Positions 9,605 to 20,823 of a stretch of 64,000 nucleotides of DNA are shown piece by piece (positions within the stretch are counted from its first letter, which is position 1; each line of letters begins with the position of its first letter). The DNA is from Candidatus Endolissoclinum faulkneri L2 (GTDB lineage: Bacteria > Pseudomonadota > Alphaproteobacteria > Thalassobaculales > Thalassobaculaceae). Location of the stretch: the NCBI RefSeq assembly GCF_000319385.1, contig NC_019566.1, positions 289,015 through 353,014 of the forward strand. Direction: 5' to 3'. A program made the translations under genes and the position numbers. The notes under the pieces were generated by a model that saw only the letters and a program-made list of their open reading frames with translations, did not search any database and was not told where the DNA came from.

Positions 9605-9632
9605 AAAACTTATCAACTAGTTAATAAGTTTT
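9605..9632. promoter_or_regulatory. Near-perfect 28-bp palindrome upstream of serC
   Basis: Outer arms 9605-9613 and 9624-9632 pair over 9 bp and the centre AACTAGTT is itself a palindrome; only one of fourteen pairs fails. It lies about 165 bp before the serC start. It could be a regulator binding site or a hairpin; no regulator is known to me for it. Confidence 0.35.
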
Positions 9633-9795
9633 ATTCTTTAATCTTGTTTTCTAAATTAATGCATTAATTATCGTTTAATTAATTACAAATTTTACTATAC
9701 TAATGTCTGAAATAATAGAATAATATTATATTTAAAATAGATAACAGTCCGTTAATTAGTTTTTATCTAATTATCCAGTTAAAAGATATATAGTT

Positions 9796-10959
9796 ATGAA
9801 ACCTCAGCAGTTACCTTCAGTACCATTATTCTCTTCTGGGCCATGCGCGAAACGTCCTGGATGGGCTAATGAGGTACTCTCAGAGGCTTCTCTTGGTCGT
9901 TCTCATCGCTCAAAAATAGGAAAAGCTAAACTGTGTGAAGTTATCAATCGCTCACGCAATATTCTTGGCATTCCTGATAACTATCGAATCGGTATAGTAC
10001 CTGCTTCTGATACGGGTGCTATGGAAATGGTACTTTGGTCTATGCTTGGTTCACGTGGCATTGTCATGTTAGCATGGGAGAGCTTTGGGAACTGTTGGGT
10101 TAATGATGTCACTAAGCAACTTAAACTTAACAATGTCCAAATCATGAAAGCGCCTTATGGTCAAATTGTTAATCTAGCGGAGGTGGATTTTTCTCGAGAT
10201 GTAGTTTTTACTTGGAACGGCACTACTTCAGGTGTACGCGTTCCCAATGGAGATTGGATTCCAGCCAAGCGCGATGGGTTGACTATCTGTGACGCTACTT
10301 CAGCAGTATTTGCTATGGATCTTGCTTGGGAAAAGTTGGATGTAGTCACCTGGTCGTGGCAAAAAGTTCTAGGTGGTGAAGCGGCTCATGGCATGCTGGC
10401 ACTAAGCCCTCGGGCAATTGATCGATTGGTAAGCTATGTACCTCCATGGCCAATACCTAAGTTATTTCGAATGGTTAACGAAGGTAAACTTAACAAAGGT
10501 ATCTTCGTTGGTGAAACTATTAATACTCCTTCTATGTTAGCTGTTGAAGATGCAATTGATACGTTGGTTTGGGCTGAGAAGATAGGAGGTTTGTTTACTT
10601 TGATTGATCGCTGTGAAGCCAACCTTGCAGCAATTGAGTATTGGGTTTCAAGATCTAACTGGGTAAGTTTTCTTGCAAATGATAAATCGATCAGATCTTG
10701 TACTTCAATTTGTCTATCAATAGTGGATCCCACATTTAGTTCGCTGTCTTATTTTCGTCAAGCTATTGTAGCTAAAAATATTGCTAAACTAATCGAGGAT
10801 GAAGGCGCTGGTTATGATATTGCTAGTCATCGTGATGCTCCTCCAGGCTTACGCATTTGGGGTGGAGCTACGGTGGATACTCAAGACATTAATGCACTTC
10901 TTCCTTGGCTTGACTGGGCTTGGAGTAAAGTTAAATATGAAATTACAAAATTTGCTTAA
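9796..10959 (+). CDS. serC: Phosphoserine aminotransferase, alphaproteobacterial type
   Basis: SerC is a PLP enzyme that makes 3-phosphoserine from 3-phosphohydroxypyruvate and glutamate, the second step of serine synthesis; it can also serve pyridoxal phosphate synthesis. The 387-residue product matches the distinct alphaproteobacterial branch: [14 protein letters not shown] at the start, [40 protein letters not shown], the stretch [12 protein letters not shown], and the PLP lysine K190 in [14 protein letters not shown]. The start is the ATG at 9796, directly before the conserved region. It stands alone: no serA or serB is next to it, while relatives often have serC-serA together. All visible active-site parts are intact. 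Confidence 0.95.
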   Translation: MKPQQLPSVPLFSSGPCAKRPGWANEVLSEASLGRSHRSKIGKAKLCEVINRSRNILGIPDNYRIGIVPASDTGAMEMVLWSMLGSRGIVMLAWESFGNCWVNDVTKQLKLNNVQIMKAPYGQIVNLAEVDFSRDVVFTWNGTTSGVRVPNGDWIPAKRDGLTICDATSAVFAMDLAWEKLDVVTWSWQKVLGGEAAHGMLALSPRAIDRLVSYVPPWPIPKLFRMVNEGKLNKGIFVGETINTPSMLAVEDAIDTLVWAEKIGGLFTLIDRCEANLAAIEYWVSRSNWVSFLANDKSIRSCTSICLSIVDPTFSSLSYFRQAIVAKNIAKLIEDEGAGYDIASHRDAPPGLRIWGGATVDTQDINALLPWLDWAWSKVKYEITKFA

Positions 10960-13006
10960 TATATTTAGTGTGTTTTATACCTACGATAATTATGTTGTAT
11001 TTGACTTTTAATATTGATTTTATGTAAAAAATTATTTGCATAAAATTTTTAATTACTAAGCTTATTGATGTGTTTTATAGTTAAATTTAGCTGTGCTCTA
11101 GCGTATATAGTAAGTACGCTACGCTAAATTTTATAATAAATAAATAATTAGGCAAAAACACTGTTGTACTCTTTTATAATATAATACCAAGACCAGTTTT
11201 TGGTATTACTAGGATAATTTTATGATTTTATATATTCATACAAACGCATAATAAAAATTATAAAGTTTAATACATTGTTGTTTTTTATTTACATTTATTG
11301 TATAAATAATGCAAAATACAGATTTGTTTAGCTTTAAAAAAAATTTAATTTTTTATACTAAAAATAGTATTCTAGTCAATTTTGATTAGTGAAGTTAAAC
11401 TAAAACGAGATATTTAATTATTATAGTTCTCAAACAAGCAATAATTAAATTCACTAGCTTATTTACTGTAAGCGGCGTAGATGATTACATTACAAAAATA
11501 TTGTTTAAGTTTTAATTAGATTTGCAGTTAATCATTAATTTTTTGAAGTAAAAATTTCCTACCTAATTAATTACAATAATTAAAATCATAGCTGATATTA
11601 TTAATCTATTGAAAAATTATCTTCAACTGGGGCAGCAATATGCCTTATATAATGTTAAGGAAAGCTTAGTAAGTTTAATAACAAAATTTTTGCTATAAGA
11701 GTATTTCTATTTGTATCCGGATAAAAGTATTTAGTATTAGTATTCACTTAAGCTAAAGTTGTTAACATTAACGTATAATCAACCAGTAAACTAAATTAGC
11801 ATACAGCATTATGATTAGTACCGTTTTACTATATATGCTTATTGAATAAAATGCATGATACAAGATTATTTTGCTGTGTGTTGAGTTAAACTCAATTTGG
11901 TTTGGATACTGAGTGAACAATTACAGTCTTGGTATAATATAAGTAGTAATATTGATAATATGCATTAGTATTGCGCGAATTTAAATTTTTTAATATATTT
12001 GAACTCATTTGTTAGGCGCTGCATAAAAAAAATTATTTGATTTTTGATTGTTTTTGCTGTTATTGGATAAAAAAATGAATGTAAGCTATATTAATCTTTA
12101 TTAATGTATCTTGTGCTATCTAAAAAAAACTAGGAGTTAACTATTGTAAAAGCTGGATAATTACTAACACTATTTTACAAAGACCATCTATATAATATGC
12201 AATTTTATAATAAAACTAAATTAGTTTTTATAGGCATTCGGTGGTCAAATAATTACAACATTCTAATTGTATAATACTCATTATTGTAGTATCAATTTTT
12301 AATTGATAGAAAACTTAATTAAAATCATCTAGCAATACGTTACTAATAATCCCTAATTTTTAGGAATTAGCTGCAAGGTAAATTAGTATATTTATTTACA
12401 TACCTTACAATAAATATCTAGTACTAATCTATTCGCATGAAAATTAATCATTAGATATTATCATAAGTCAAATTAAACTATGAGTATAATAAATAATAGA
12501 AGTTATTTTTTTCATCCGAGCATTTTGATTGTTTACGATAAATAATAAATTTTTAGTTAATAAGGGCAAGTATACTAATTGCTCAGCTTGATTTTGATTA
12601 TTTTTGTTTAATCGCAAAACTTTTTCAAAACTTAGGATGACATTCTTGTCATTAGAATTAACCATCTCGTTTTGTTTTGTATTTAATGAGGATAAAAAGT
12701 CTTTTTAATAATCAGAAGACTAATATTAATCTATTCTTATGATAGAATGTAGGTCAATATAATAATTGAAATGATTTTTTCTATCCATAATTGATGCCTA
12801 ATGGATATCGTACATATATAGAATAGCCTATTGACAAAGATTTCTATTACTGATAGAAGTGATAATTATCATTTACGCTTAGATAATTTATTACTAGTTA
12901 TTTATCTTTCAAAGTTGAGTCTTTATTAAGATGGTAATATTTTTTCAATTAAAATTTTAAACATTAGAGAAATGAATTTTGATGAGATTGTAGAGGAAAA
13001 GTATAA
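10960..13006. other. 2-kb gene-free interval between serC and rnhB
   Basis: No coding region supported; serC (plus) and rnhB (minus) converge on it. Hairpins: the compound one at 11083, 11182-11208 (9-bp arms), 11412-11450 (11-bp arms), 12290-12308 (8-bp arms). Nothing resembling an RNA gene was found. Confidence 0.6.
11083..11131. repeat. Compound stem-loop after serC
   Basis: Outer arms 11083-11091/11123-11131 (9 bp) and inner arms 11099-11105/11115-11121 (7 bp) stack with a 7-nt bulge on one side and 1 nt on the other. It starts about 125 bp after the serC stop and may be its 3' end structure. Confidence 0.4.
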
Positions 13007-13642
13007 TTACGGCAGTAATGCCCGGATAGGTGCGAAGTTTTGCCGATGATGCTGGGTGATACCTAATTCAACTAATGCTTTCATATGTTCTGCGGTACCA
13101 TAGCCGGCGTTGCGTTCCCAGCCATAACCTGGATGGCTTTTTGCTAGAACTGACATTCTAAAGTCGCGCTTTTGTTTAGCTACAATAGATGCAAGTGCGA
13201 TTGATTTAGATATTTCATCGCCTTTTACTATAGCCTCAGTAGGCCAATGGCAAGTAGGAAGATGATTGCCATCGATAAGCACATTATCTGGCTCTCGCTT
13301 TATATTATTTACAAGAGATTTTATGGCGCGCTCCATTGCTTTTAGTGTGGAGACTAAAATGTTTGTTGCATTGATCTCACTAACCTCTGCTATACCTAAT
13401 TCAATTACTGTGTAAGGTCTCGTCGCAATTATTACTTTTGTTCGACGTTTCTTTGTCAAGGCCTTACTGTCAATAATCATATGAGATATTTCTTGTGGAA
13501 TAAGGTTTAGATTGATCCAGCAGGCGCCTGCTATTATAGGGCCAGCTAGCGCTCCACGTCCAACCTCATCTACACCAAATACGGTACCTCCTTTATTAGC
13601 ACCATATTCTAACTCTAGATTAAATTCCTGATTAAAAATCAT
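13007..13642 (-). CDS. rnhB: Ribonuclease HII
   Basis: RNase HII removes ribonucleotides from DNA and RNA primers from Okazaki fragments. The 211-residue product shows the signature GVDEVGRGALAGP with the first two catalytic acids (D25, E26), IIDSKALTKKRR, the third acid in NVLIDGNHLP, and SIALASIVAKQKRD with the following GYGWERNAGYGTAEH. Length is normal. AAAGGA just upstream of the start ATG (minus strand) is a good ribosome binding site. It stands alone, with about 2 kb and 1.5 kb of non-coding sequence on either side. Confidence 0.95.
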   Translation of the reverse strand: MIFNQEFNLELEYGANKGGTVFGVDEVGRGALAGPIIAGACWINLNLIPQEISHMIIDSKALTKKRRTKVIIATRPYTVIELGIAEVSEINATNILVSTLKAMERAIKSLVNNIKREPDNVLIDGNHLPTCHWPTEAIVKGDEISKSIALASIVAKQKRDFRMSVLAKSHPGYGWERNAGYGTAEHMKALVELGITQHHRQNFAPIRALLP

Positions 13643-15125
13643 TTTTCCTTTAAACTATTAAGCTTTTATTTTTAATATTTTTCATAGGTAAATAACAAAT
13701 TTATATTTCAATATCCATTTAGACGATTAGATTGCCTTCTAGGCACCTACAATAGGTAGGTTATGCTTATCTATTTAATCGCAATATGCAAGTCTTGTTT
13801 TCATATTAGAGTTGTTTATAGATAAATTATTAAGTTTTATAATCATATAGCAAGCTGTGATTATTTTGAATGATGAATGAGTAGATGTTTAGAATATTAT
13901 CAATAACATTGATTATACTGCTAGGTGTAATGTATTCTTGGTAATCTGGATTTTAGGTAGAATCATAATGATGATATAACAGACGCTAGCTGATGTTAAT
14001 ACTAATTAATTTCGATCTAATCAACTATTAATCTCTAGCATTAAGAATGCTGACATAACTTTGGTTAAATTATGTCAATATATTATCTGCAAAATAGATT
14101 AATTGTGCTGTCGAAAACAGAGAATTTTAGCGGCTTTTTAAAAAAGATGCAAGAGGGTATTATTTTATAAGTCAACATCATACAATGAATTTTAAATTGA
14201 CTTGATTAATACTATCCGCCAAAATCAATAAGTAGTATGTATGTAGGAAGGCATTTGCGTACTATAGATCGCTATAGTAAAACGACTTATATCTAATACC
14301 AATTGAGATTATAGTATTGTGTTACATAATATTACTAGATTAATGTATATATTTTACAGGCAAGTTGTATTTGAATAATTTACAATTGAGTATTTGCTGC
14401 TTTGTAGAAACTACGCTCAGTATATTTAACAATTAACGACAAATTTGGTATATATGACTACAACTAATCAATATATCATGGACAAAACATATTTAATTAT
14501 ATTAAATTTTTATTTAGAAATAATCATACTAGCGCGTATCTTAAAAAAACTAAATAGTGCATGATTAAAGTAATTCAGCTGAAGTCAGACTTACATAGTT
14601 ATCGGCAAATTGTTATCGACTATCATGCATCATAATTAAATATTCAATTACGATGCATTGTAAAAGAAAATCCACAATTATAAATTGATTCAATTTAGCC
14701 AACATCATTTGTATACCCTGAGATATCCACAGATTGCCAATAATTATTTTGAGCTAGTATTATTTATGCAGCAAGTTTTTTTTTTAAAATAAAAATCCAA
14801 TAACATTTTTTAAAAAGTAAAATATTTTAATATTTTGCTTACTACTATATTGTTGTGTGAAAAAAGAATAATTGATGTGTGCTCTACATCAATTATAACA
14901 CTGACAAGTCAATTTATAGTAAACTATACAGATGTAAGAGGTATTCTAATTACATAAGAAAATATCTAAGCCTTACCCATATATTAATAATAATTCAATG
15001 TTATAAAAACAAAATCTTAAATAAAGTACAAGAGTACTTTTTAGATAAAAAATCCAGTGAGCGAATTATATATTGTCTGAATATATAAATTACTTGTTGC
15101 ACAATTTAGGATGAATTAAAATACT
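13643..15125. other. 1.5-kb gene-free interval
   Basis: No gene seen. An 11-bp perfect hairpin lies at 14868-14896. A few sequences near 14690 and 14725 resemble DnaA boxes with mismatches, but not enough to call an origin. Confidence 0.55.
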
Positions 15126-16766
15126 TTACATATTTTGGTATATCGGACCTTCACCTCCTTGCGGTACAACCCATTTGATATTTTGCTTTGGATCTTTAAT
15201 GTCGCAGGTTTTGCAATGGACACAATTTTGAAAGTTGATCTGTAAGCGTGGATTTTTGCCATTGCTGTCACGGATAATTTCATAAACACCAGCTGGACAA
15301 TAGCGTTGTTCGGGTGAGTCATAGATTTTAAGATTAAAACGCACCGCTATTGATGGATCTTTCAGTATAAGATGAGATGGTTGATTATCCTCATGGCTAG
15401 TATTAGATAAAAATACAGAAGAGAGCTTATCGAAGCTAATTTCCCCATCTGGCTTAGGATAAGCGATTGGTTTTGCTTGTGAAGCTGGGATCATTCGTGT
15501 GTGGTCAGAAACATGGTGAAAAGTCCAAGGAGCCTTGCCGCGAAGTAGGTAAGTATCAAGCGCAGAATAAGCTATCCCAGCTAACAATCCAGCACGAAAA
15601 GCTGGACGTATGTTGCGAGCTTTATAAAGCTCATCGTATACCCAACTCTTCTTGATTCTACTCATATATTCCGATGGCTCAAAATTGTGCGGAACTTTAT
15701 CGCTGCTTAAAGATTCAAATATGGCTTCGGCAGCAATTATACCAGATTTTATTGCGTTATGGCTGCCCTTAATCTTAGGTACATTCAAAAAACCAGCTGC
15801 ACAACCAATAAGCGCTCCTCCTGGAAATGTTAGTTTGGGGATTGATTGCCAACCGCCTTCGTTTAATGCACGTGCACCATAGCCGATGCGATGTCCACCT
15901 TCGAGAATTGGTCGAATAGAAGAGTGTTGCTTAAGTCGCTGAAATTCATCAAACGGCGAGAGAAAGGGATTATTATAGTCTAACCCCATAATAAAGCCTA
16001 TCGTGACCTGATTATCTTCCAGGTGATAGAGGAATGATCCACCATAGGTATTACTGTTCATCGGCCATCCAAGTGTGTGAATAATCTTGCCTGCTTTATG
16101 CTTTTGCGGCTCAATTCTCCACATTTCTTTTATGCCTATACCATAAGTTTGTGGATCGCATTTCTTACGTAAATTAAAGTGCTCTATTAATTCTTCAGTG
16201 AGCGAACCACGGCAGCCTTCTGCAAATAGCGTGATTTTAGCGTGCAACTCTATACCTGGCTGATATCTAGTAGTCTTTTTGCCAAGTTTATTAATTCCAA
16301 AATCTCCAGTAGCAACACCCTTTACACTACCATCCTCGTGGTAAAGTACTTCAGAGGCGGCAAAGCCCTGACATATCTCAATACCTAATTTTTCGGCCTG
16401 CTGACCAAGCCAACGCACTAAATTAGCTAGGCTTACAATATAATTGCCATGATTGTTCATATTTGGTGGGGTAGGTAATCGAATTGAGGAATTTTTAGTC
16501 AAGAAAAGTAGATGATCTTCGGTAGCTAGTGTATTTAGTGGAGCTCCTTCGTCTTTGCAATTAGGGATTAGTTCATTTAAGGCAAGAGGCTCAATGACAG
16601 CTCCAGATAAAATATGAGCACCAATTTCAACACCTTTTTCCAAAACAATAACAGAGAGCTGCACATCATTTTCAATACACTGTTGTCTTATTCTGATTGC
16701 TGCAGCCAGACCTGATGGCCCGCCTCCGACAATAACTACATCGTATTTGATCAATTCTCGATTCAT
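15126..16766 (-). CDS. Electron transfer flavoprotein-ubiquinone oxidoreductase
   Basis: ETF-QO passes electrons from reduced electron transfer flavoprotein to ubiquinone at the inner membrane, linking fatty-acid and amino-acid dehydrogenases to respiration. The 546-residue product has full length. The N-terminal FAD-binding motif is VVIVGGGPSGLAAAIRIR (about 9-26). Further parts are GAHILSGAVIEP, GCRGSLTEEL and GYGARALNEGGWQSIP. The C-terminus carries the [4Fe-4S] site: one Cys in YCPAGVYE and three in NCVHCKTCDIKDP. GGEGPIYQNM is the usual end. AGGA stands 8 bases before the ATG. The partner ETF genes are not in the window. It is divergent from the uracil-DNA glycosylase gene with 137 bp between them, a shared promoter region. 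Confidence 0.96.
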   Translation of the reverse strand: MNRELIKYDVVIVGGGPSGLAAAIRIRQQCIENDVQLSVIVLEKGVEIGAHILSGAVIEPLALNELIPNCKDEGAPLNTLATEDHLLFLTKNSSIRLPTPPNMNNHGNYIVSLANLVRWLGQQAEKLGIEICQGFAASEVLYHEDGSVKGVATGDFGINKLGKKTTRYQPGIELHAKITLFAEGCRGSLTEELIEHFNLRKKCDPQTYGIGIKEMWRIEPQKHKAGKIIHTLGWPMNSNTYGGSFLYHLEDNQVTIGFIMGLDYNNPFLSPFDEFQRLKQHSSIRPILEGGHRIGYGARALNEGGWQSIPKLTFPGGALIGCAAGFLNVPKIKGSHNAIKSGIIAAEAIFESLSSDKVPHNFEPSEYMSRIKKSWVYDELYKARNIRPAFRAGLLAGIAYSALDTYLLRGKAPWTFHHVSDHTRMIPASQAKPIAYPKPDGEISFDKLSSVFLSNTSHEDNQPSHLILKDPSIAVRFNLKIYDSPEQRYCPAGVYEIIRDSNGKNPRLQINFQNCVHCKTCDIKDPKQNIKWVVPQGGEGPIYQNM

Positions 16767-16903
16767 TCTTCATTCCTAATTAAAAAGGAAATTGTATTGT
16801 ATATTTTTCTCATTAGGTGGTAATAGATAACAGTTTAGTCTACAATTTTAATCTAGTTGTGTATTTGTAGGCGAATATCCATAGCAGCGTGTGTAATATA
16901 GAA

Positions 16904-17752
16904 ATGAGAATAACTGATATTTACATTGATGCGGTATTTAAAGCTCTTCTCGGTTGGTATGTGGAAGCTGGAGTAGATGAAACAATACTTAATAGACCAA
17001 TAAATCGAACAAGAATAGCAGTAAATTCAGCGCAAAGATCAGAAAAAAAGCATACTGCAGTCAGTTATAGTTTAACTAGGGATTTGTTGCAACCTGCTAG
17101 TAAAGCAGGTGAGATAAATTTTGACCTTAATGGGGCAGTTGAAGCTGCTCGCAGAGCTGCTAATCGTGCAGCATCTTTGGATGCATTAAACGTCGCTGTG
17201 GAGAGATTTGATTATTGTAATTTAAAACTTACGGCCAACAATACTGTTTTTGCAGATGGTATTCCTGGTGCGGAGGTTATGATTATTGGTGAGGCGCCAG
17301 GGGCGGATGAGGACCATCAAGGTAAGCCTTTTGTAGGGGTTAGTGGTCGTTTGCTTGATTCTATGCTAGATAGCATCGGCCTTTCGCGTTTTAAATCAGT
17401 TTATATAACTAATATTATTCCTTGGCATCCACCTGGAAATCGGCAGCCTACATCTGATGAAATTAGCGTTTGTATCCCATTTGTAGAGCGGCATATCGAA
17501 TTAGCAGCACCAAGAATTTTGATGCTTGTTGGAGGTACATCAGTTAGGGCATTGATGAAAATTCATGATGGAATTGCTCGCTTGCGCGGCAATTTTATGA
17601 ATTGGACGTCCCCAAATTACCAAGAAACTATTCCTGCTTTAGCAACTTACCATCCTGCTTATCTTTTACGTACTCCAAGCCAAAAAGCCAGTGCATGGAA
17701 TGATATGCTTACATTACGCTGTCGTTTAGACTCTATCGCTAATAAATTTTAA
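16904..17752 (+). CDS. Uracil-DNA glycosylase, family 4-like
   Basis: This family removes uracil from DNA and starts base-excision repair. The C-terminal two thirds match well: VMIIGEAPGADEDHQGKPFV (about 125-144) with the family motif GEAPG, then GRLLDSML, TNIIPWHPPGNRQPT, and ALATYHPAYLLR, which includes the second active-site motif. Canonical family 4 enzymes bind an iron-sulfur cluster through four Cys; here the N-terminal pair is reduced to one Cys (FDYCNLKLTANN, C105) and a second is in SVCIPFVERH, as I recall for alphaproteobacterial homologues. Cluster binding is thus uncertain. I prefer the ATG at 16904 to the GTG at 16889; the FKALLGWYVEAGVDE region fits the family N-terminus. Retention of a repair gene in such a reduced genome is notable. 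Confidence 0.88.
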   Translation: MRITDIYIDAVFKALLGWYVEAGVDETILNRPINRTRIAVNSAQRSEKKHTAVSYSLTRDLLQPASKAGEINFDLNGAVEAARRAANRAASLDALNVAVERFDYCNLKLTANNTVFADGIPGAEVMIIGEAPGADEDHQGKPFVGVSGRLLDSMLDSIGLSRFKSVYITNIIPWHPPGNRQPTSDEISVCIPFVERHIELAAPRILMLVGGTSVRALMKIHDGIARLRGNFMNWTSPNYQETIPALATYHPAYLLRTPSQKASAWNDMLTLRCRLDSIANKF

Positions 17753-18910
17753 TTCTTATTGTAATTTTCTTATTTAAGGAAATAATATTACTTAAATAAA
17801 AAATAACTTAATAATCTTATAGTTAAATGGTGCCTTTATATTAGAAATATCTTTTATTTAGCTTTTTTAAAAATTAATTTAACAATGCTTTTATAAGATA
17901 GAATGTAAAAAAATAAATTTTACTAAAAATTAGTATTTATTATTATATAAAAATGTTGTTCTGCTGGCATTTGAAATTAATACTTTTTAGTTACCATTGT
18001 GTATGCAGAAGCGTAATTGTTGCTATCGTGCTATTCTAGCTCGAATAGACTAAATAATGCGATAAGCTGTCAACGTGTCGTTTTTATTTATAAGGTTTTT
18101 GAATTAATTAAAATGACAAGACCCTGCACAATGATATGTTTGTTTTGTCGATCATATTTTAGTTCGTTTAAAATGTTTGCTATAATGCAAATTATGTATG
18201 CTGTTTTTTTTACTATAAAAATCTTTTACTGAAGTTAATGTTTAATGAGTTTTGCAGGGTATAATGTTTTTGTATAAAAGTCTGTTTAGACAAATATTTG
18301 CGCTAAGAAACTAATCTTGAATAAGTTTTTGTTAAAAGTTTCTTTAATCATAAAAAATAATTTTCCCCGTAATGTGTTTTACAGGATTATTTTTCTAATT
18401 AATCAGGGATGGTGTTATTTAAAGCAAAATAACTGTTCAGTCAATGCTAGCATTGATTTATTTCCCTCAAGTTTTGTTTTATCTTCAGATATGAGGAACA
18501 AGTTGGTTATTTAATATTATGATTAAACTGCATTGCGTAAAATAATTTGCTTAATCAAGCCTTTTTCTATGAAATTCCCGAATTAATATTGTTTACTACA
18601 TCGATTACTAAAAAGTTTTACTTTTATGCTAATAGAGCTGATTGGTAATTTTTTCTTTGTGTTATGCTTACAACCACTTAAGTTTAAAATGTAAGATTTA
18701 TAAAATGATAGTGCATTTGGACGGTAATAGCGCTATTGGTTGTTTTTTTAATCTGATACTTGCTGTAGTAATAAATTTGACTGCACTAATATTAAACTGA
18801 ATTTATTTTAAAGCTAATTGTGCAAATTCTTGCTGAGATTGTTAATTTTTTATTAATCTAATATAAGCTGAAGTTTATATTCTTTGGATTCGTTATTATA
18901 ATTAATTAAG
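17753..18910. other. 1.2-kb interval before ispE
   Basis: No gene recognised. Short open frames here are low-complexity and without family features. A perfect 16-bp palindrome lies at 18441-18456. Confidence 0.5.
17770..17799. terminator. Hairpin after the uracil-DNA glycosylase gene
   Basis: Arms 17770-17778 and 17791-17799 match over 9 bp with a 12-nt loop, starting 18 bp after the stop codon. No T-run follows. Position is the main argument for a 3' end role. Confidence 0.35.
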
Positions 18911-19813
18911 ATGAACGGCTCTAACAATGGTGTGCTTTCTAAGGTTAATGCTTGCCCTCGAATTCGTCTTTCGCCAGCAAAAGTTAACCTTGCTTTACAT
19001 TTGATTGGCAGACGATCGGATGGATATCATTTTATTGATACACTTGTAGCGTTTGCTGATTTTGGTGACTGGGTGACTTGGCGAACAGGCGGATCTGCTT
19101 GTTTATTGGAAGTAAAAGATTGTTTTAATCGATCTAAACCAATACCCAAAAACACTGCTAACTTAGCATGGCAGGCTTTGTCAATTGCAGGTAGGATTAG
19201 CAATTTTTTACTATCTGGATCTTTGACCGTGGAGAAATTTTTACCTTCAGGCGCTGGTATAGGTGGTGGGTCAAGCAATGCTGCTACCGTTATGCATTTA
19301 ATACTTGAGGATGTTAATATAAACAAAGATAGTTTGTATACTAAAGCCCTAATGCTTGGGAGTGATGTACCAGTTTGCCTGGCTGGCTGTCCCACTCGGG
19401 TAGAGGGGGTAGGTGAGCGGCTAACTACAATTACTTTAGCCAAACCATTGCCAGTAGTTATGGTTTGGCCTGGAGCAAGCCTTTCTACTGCATCTGTTTT
19501 TAGATACGGAAAGTTCAATGATTATGGTAATATACCAGCAAGAGCAATTGAATGTTTAGCTACTGATCCTTTAAGTGCTATTGCAAGTTTACGTAATGAC
19601 CTAGAATGTATATCTTGTTGTTTGCTTCCTGCTGTTAGGCAAGCGATGTTTGCGCTGCAAAATTGCAGCGGTTGCCGTGTCGCTCGAATGTCAGGGAGCG
19701 GATCTGTTGTAGTAGGCTACTTCGAAAACTACTGTAGTGCCAATGCTGCTGCAAAAATGCTGACATTTTACTCACCAAGTTGGTGGGTGCGTGCTTGTAC
19801 CTTACTAATATAA
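18911..19813 (+). CDS. ispE: 4-diphosphocytidyl-2-C-methyl-D-erythritol kinase
   Basis: IspE phosphorylates CDP-methylerythritol in the MEP pathway, which supplies isoprenoids for the lipid carrier and for ubiquinone. The 300-residue product is a GHMP kinase: AKVNLALHLIGRRSDGYH near the N-terminus with the catalytic Lys (K24), the phosphate-binding loop PSGAGIGGGSSNAA (about 112-125), the catalytic Asp in GSDVPVCL (D152), and the C-terminal MSGSGSVVVG. The start ATG at 18911 gives a somewhat long N-terminal extension before RIRLSPAKVN; no better in-frame start is visible. ubiA, which uses products of this pathway, is the next gene downstream but on the other strand. Confidence 0.95.
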   Translation: MNGSNNGVLSKVNACPRIRLSPAKVNLALHLIGRRSDGYHFIDTLVAFADFGDWVTWRTGGSACLLEVKDCFNRSKPIPKNTANLAWQALSIAGRISNFLLSGSLTVEKFLPSGAGIGGGSSNAATVMHLILEDVNINKDSLYTKALMLGSDVPVCLAGCPTRVEGVGERLTTITLAKPLPVVMVWPGASLSTASVFRYGKFNDYGNIPARAIECLATDPLSAIASLRNDLECISCCLLPAVRQAMFALQNCSGCRVARMSGSGSVVVGYFENYCSANAAAKMLTFYSPSWWVRACTLLI

Positions 19814-19920
19814 ATATCGTTTAGCGTGAGATAACAAGTACAATTCTAATAAGCTATATAATAACCAAAATGTTTAACAAATTCTTCTTAAAATTGATGC
19901 AATTAATCGATTTGCTATAG

Positions 19921-19940
19921 TTAAAAATATATATTTTTAA
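19921..19940. repeat. Perfect 20-bp A/T palindrome
   Basis: Only A and T; the two 10-base halves are exact reverse complements. It is about 110 bp after ispE. Weak stem, chance is possible. Confidence 0.5.
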
Positions 19941-20136
19941 ACATCAAATTGGAAAATTTGCTAAAAATTGATCGAATCATATTGAACTAATGATATCAAG
20001 ATTCTTGATTTTTAATTTAATTAATCGTTATTAAATCAGTTTGGACTATTTTAGTTTTAAATTATTAGTATAATTTATTTTAATAATTATACATTAACGT
20101 CTAATGTTATCATCATCCTAGCTGATAATTAAACCC

Positions 20137-20178
20137 ATATAACAATATGCCAACAAAACAATTGGCATATTGTTATAT
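20137..20178. terminator. Perfect 17-bp hairpin between converging ispE and ubiA
   Basis: Arms 20137-20153 and 20162-20178 match exactly with an 8-nt loop. The plus-strand side continues with TT then TTCTG after the stem's own T-rich end. It sits 325 bp after ispE and 650 bp after ubiA, in a convergent gap, so it could stop transcription from both sides. Confidence 0.5.
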
Positions 20179-20823
20179 TTTTCTGAATAGAGGAAATTAG
20201 TCTAATACGTTACAAATTATTATTCTATTAGAATAGACAGATTGATCAATATAAACCCCCAAAAGAAATTACCTTATTTTCTATAATTGATTATCAATTA
20301 AAAATTTAATGGTAGAGCAGGCAGTCAATCGATTAAGGCATTCAATGAGTAATCACGATTGATAGTTTTACTCTTAACTATTTGAATCCTACTATCATAA
20401 TAACAACAAGTACAATTGTCTTATAGATATAAAGTTATAGGCTTCTTAAAAGTAATAATCATTGCTATTATTTAGCCAATTTACATTGTTTTTATTAGTA
20501 GTGTTATAAGGTAAACTACTAATAAATTTTCTTGCTAACAATTTTTTAAAAATTGCTGTATACAATTATGCGATGGATTATTTTATCTTTTAGTTCTTAG
20601 TAGATGCTACATCGTAAAATTTATTTTTCGTGAATTTCTATAATTAAGATAAACATTAGAGGATATACGCTAATTTTTATGCTATATCTAATCGATTTAA
20701 TAAAGTAATAAATTATAATACCAAATAAATCAAAATGAAGAATTTAAGTTAAATAAATTATTTATTAATCAATAATATTGCAATTTACAAATATAATTTT
20801 CTTAATTCAGTTATTGCTGGTTT

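Larger units (their letters stand above)
8820..9795. other. Gap between tRNA-Phe and serC
   Basis: No gene found. It holds the G-rich block (9004), the 18-bp inverted repeat (9073), a 9-bp hairpin at 9366-9393 and the palindrome at 9605. Confidence 0.6.
19814..20823. other. Convergent gap between ispE and ubiA
   Basis: No gene or RNA seen. Contains the palindrome at 19921 and the hairpin at 20137. Confidence 0.6.

Noticed and set aside
14690-14740. DnaA-box-like sequences
   Set aside because: Each has at least one mismatch to the consensus, spacing is irregular, and no origin-type genes are near; similar matches occur elsewhere (45400, 47540).
14879-15088. 69-codon open frame beside the ETF-QO gene
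   Set aside because: Starts inside a hairpin arm, with no ribosome site and no family features.
18017-18514. Two open frames of 71 and 65 codons before ispE
   Set aside because: Low complexity, weak starts, no recognisable motif; such lengths are expected by chance here.
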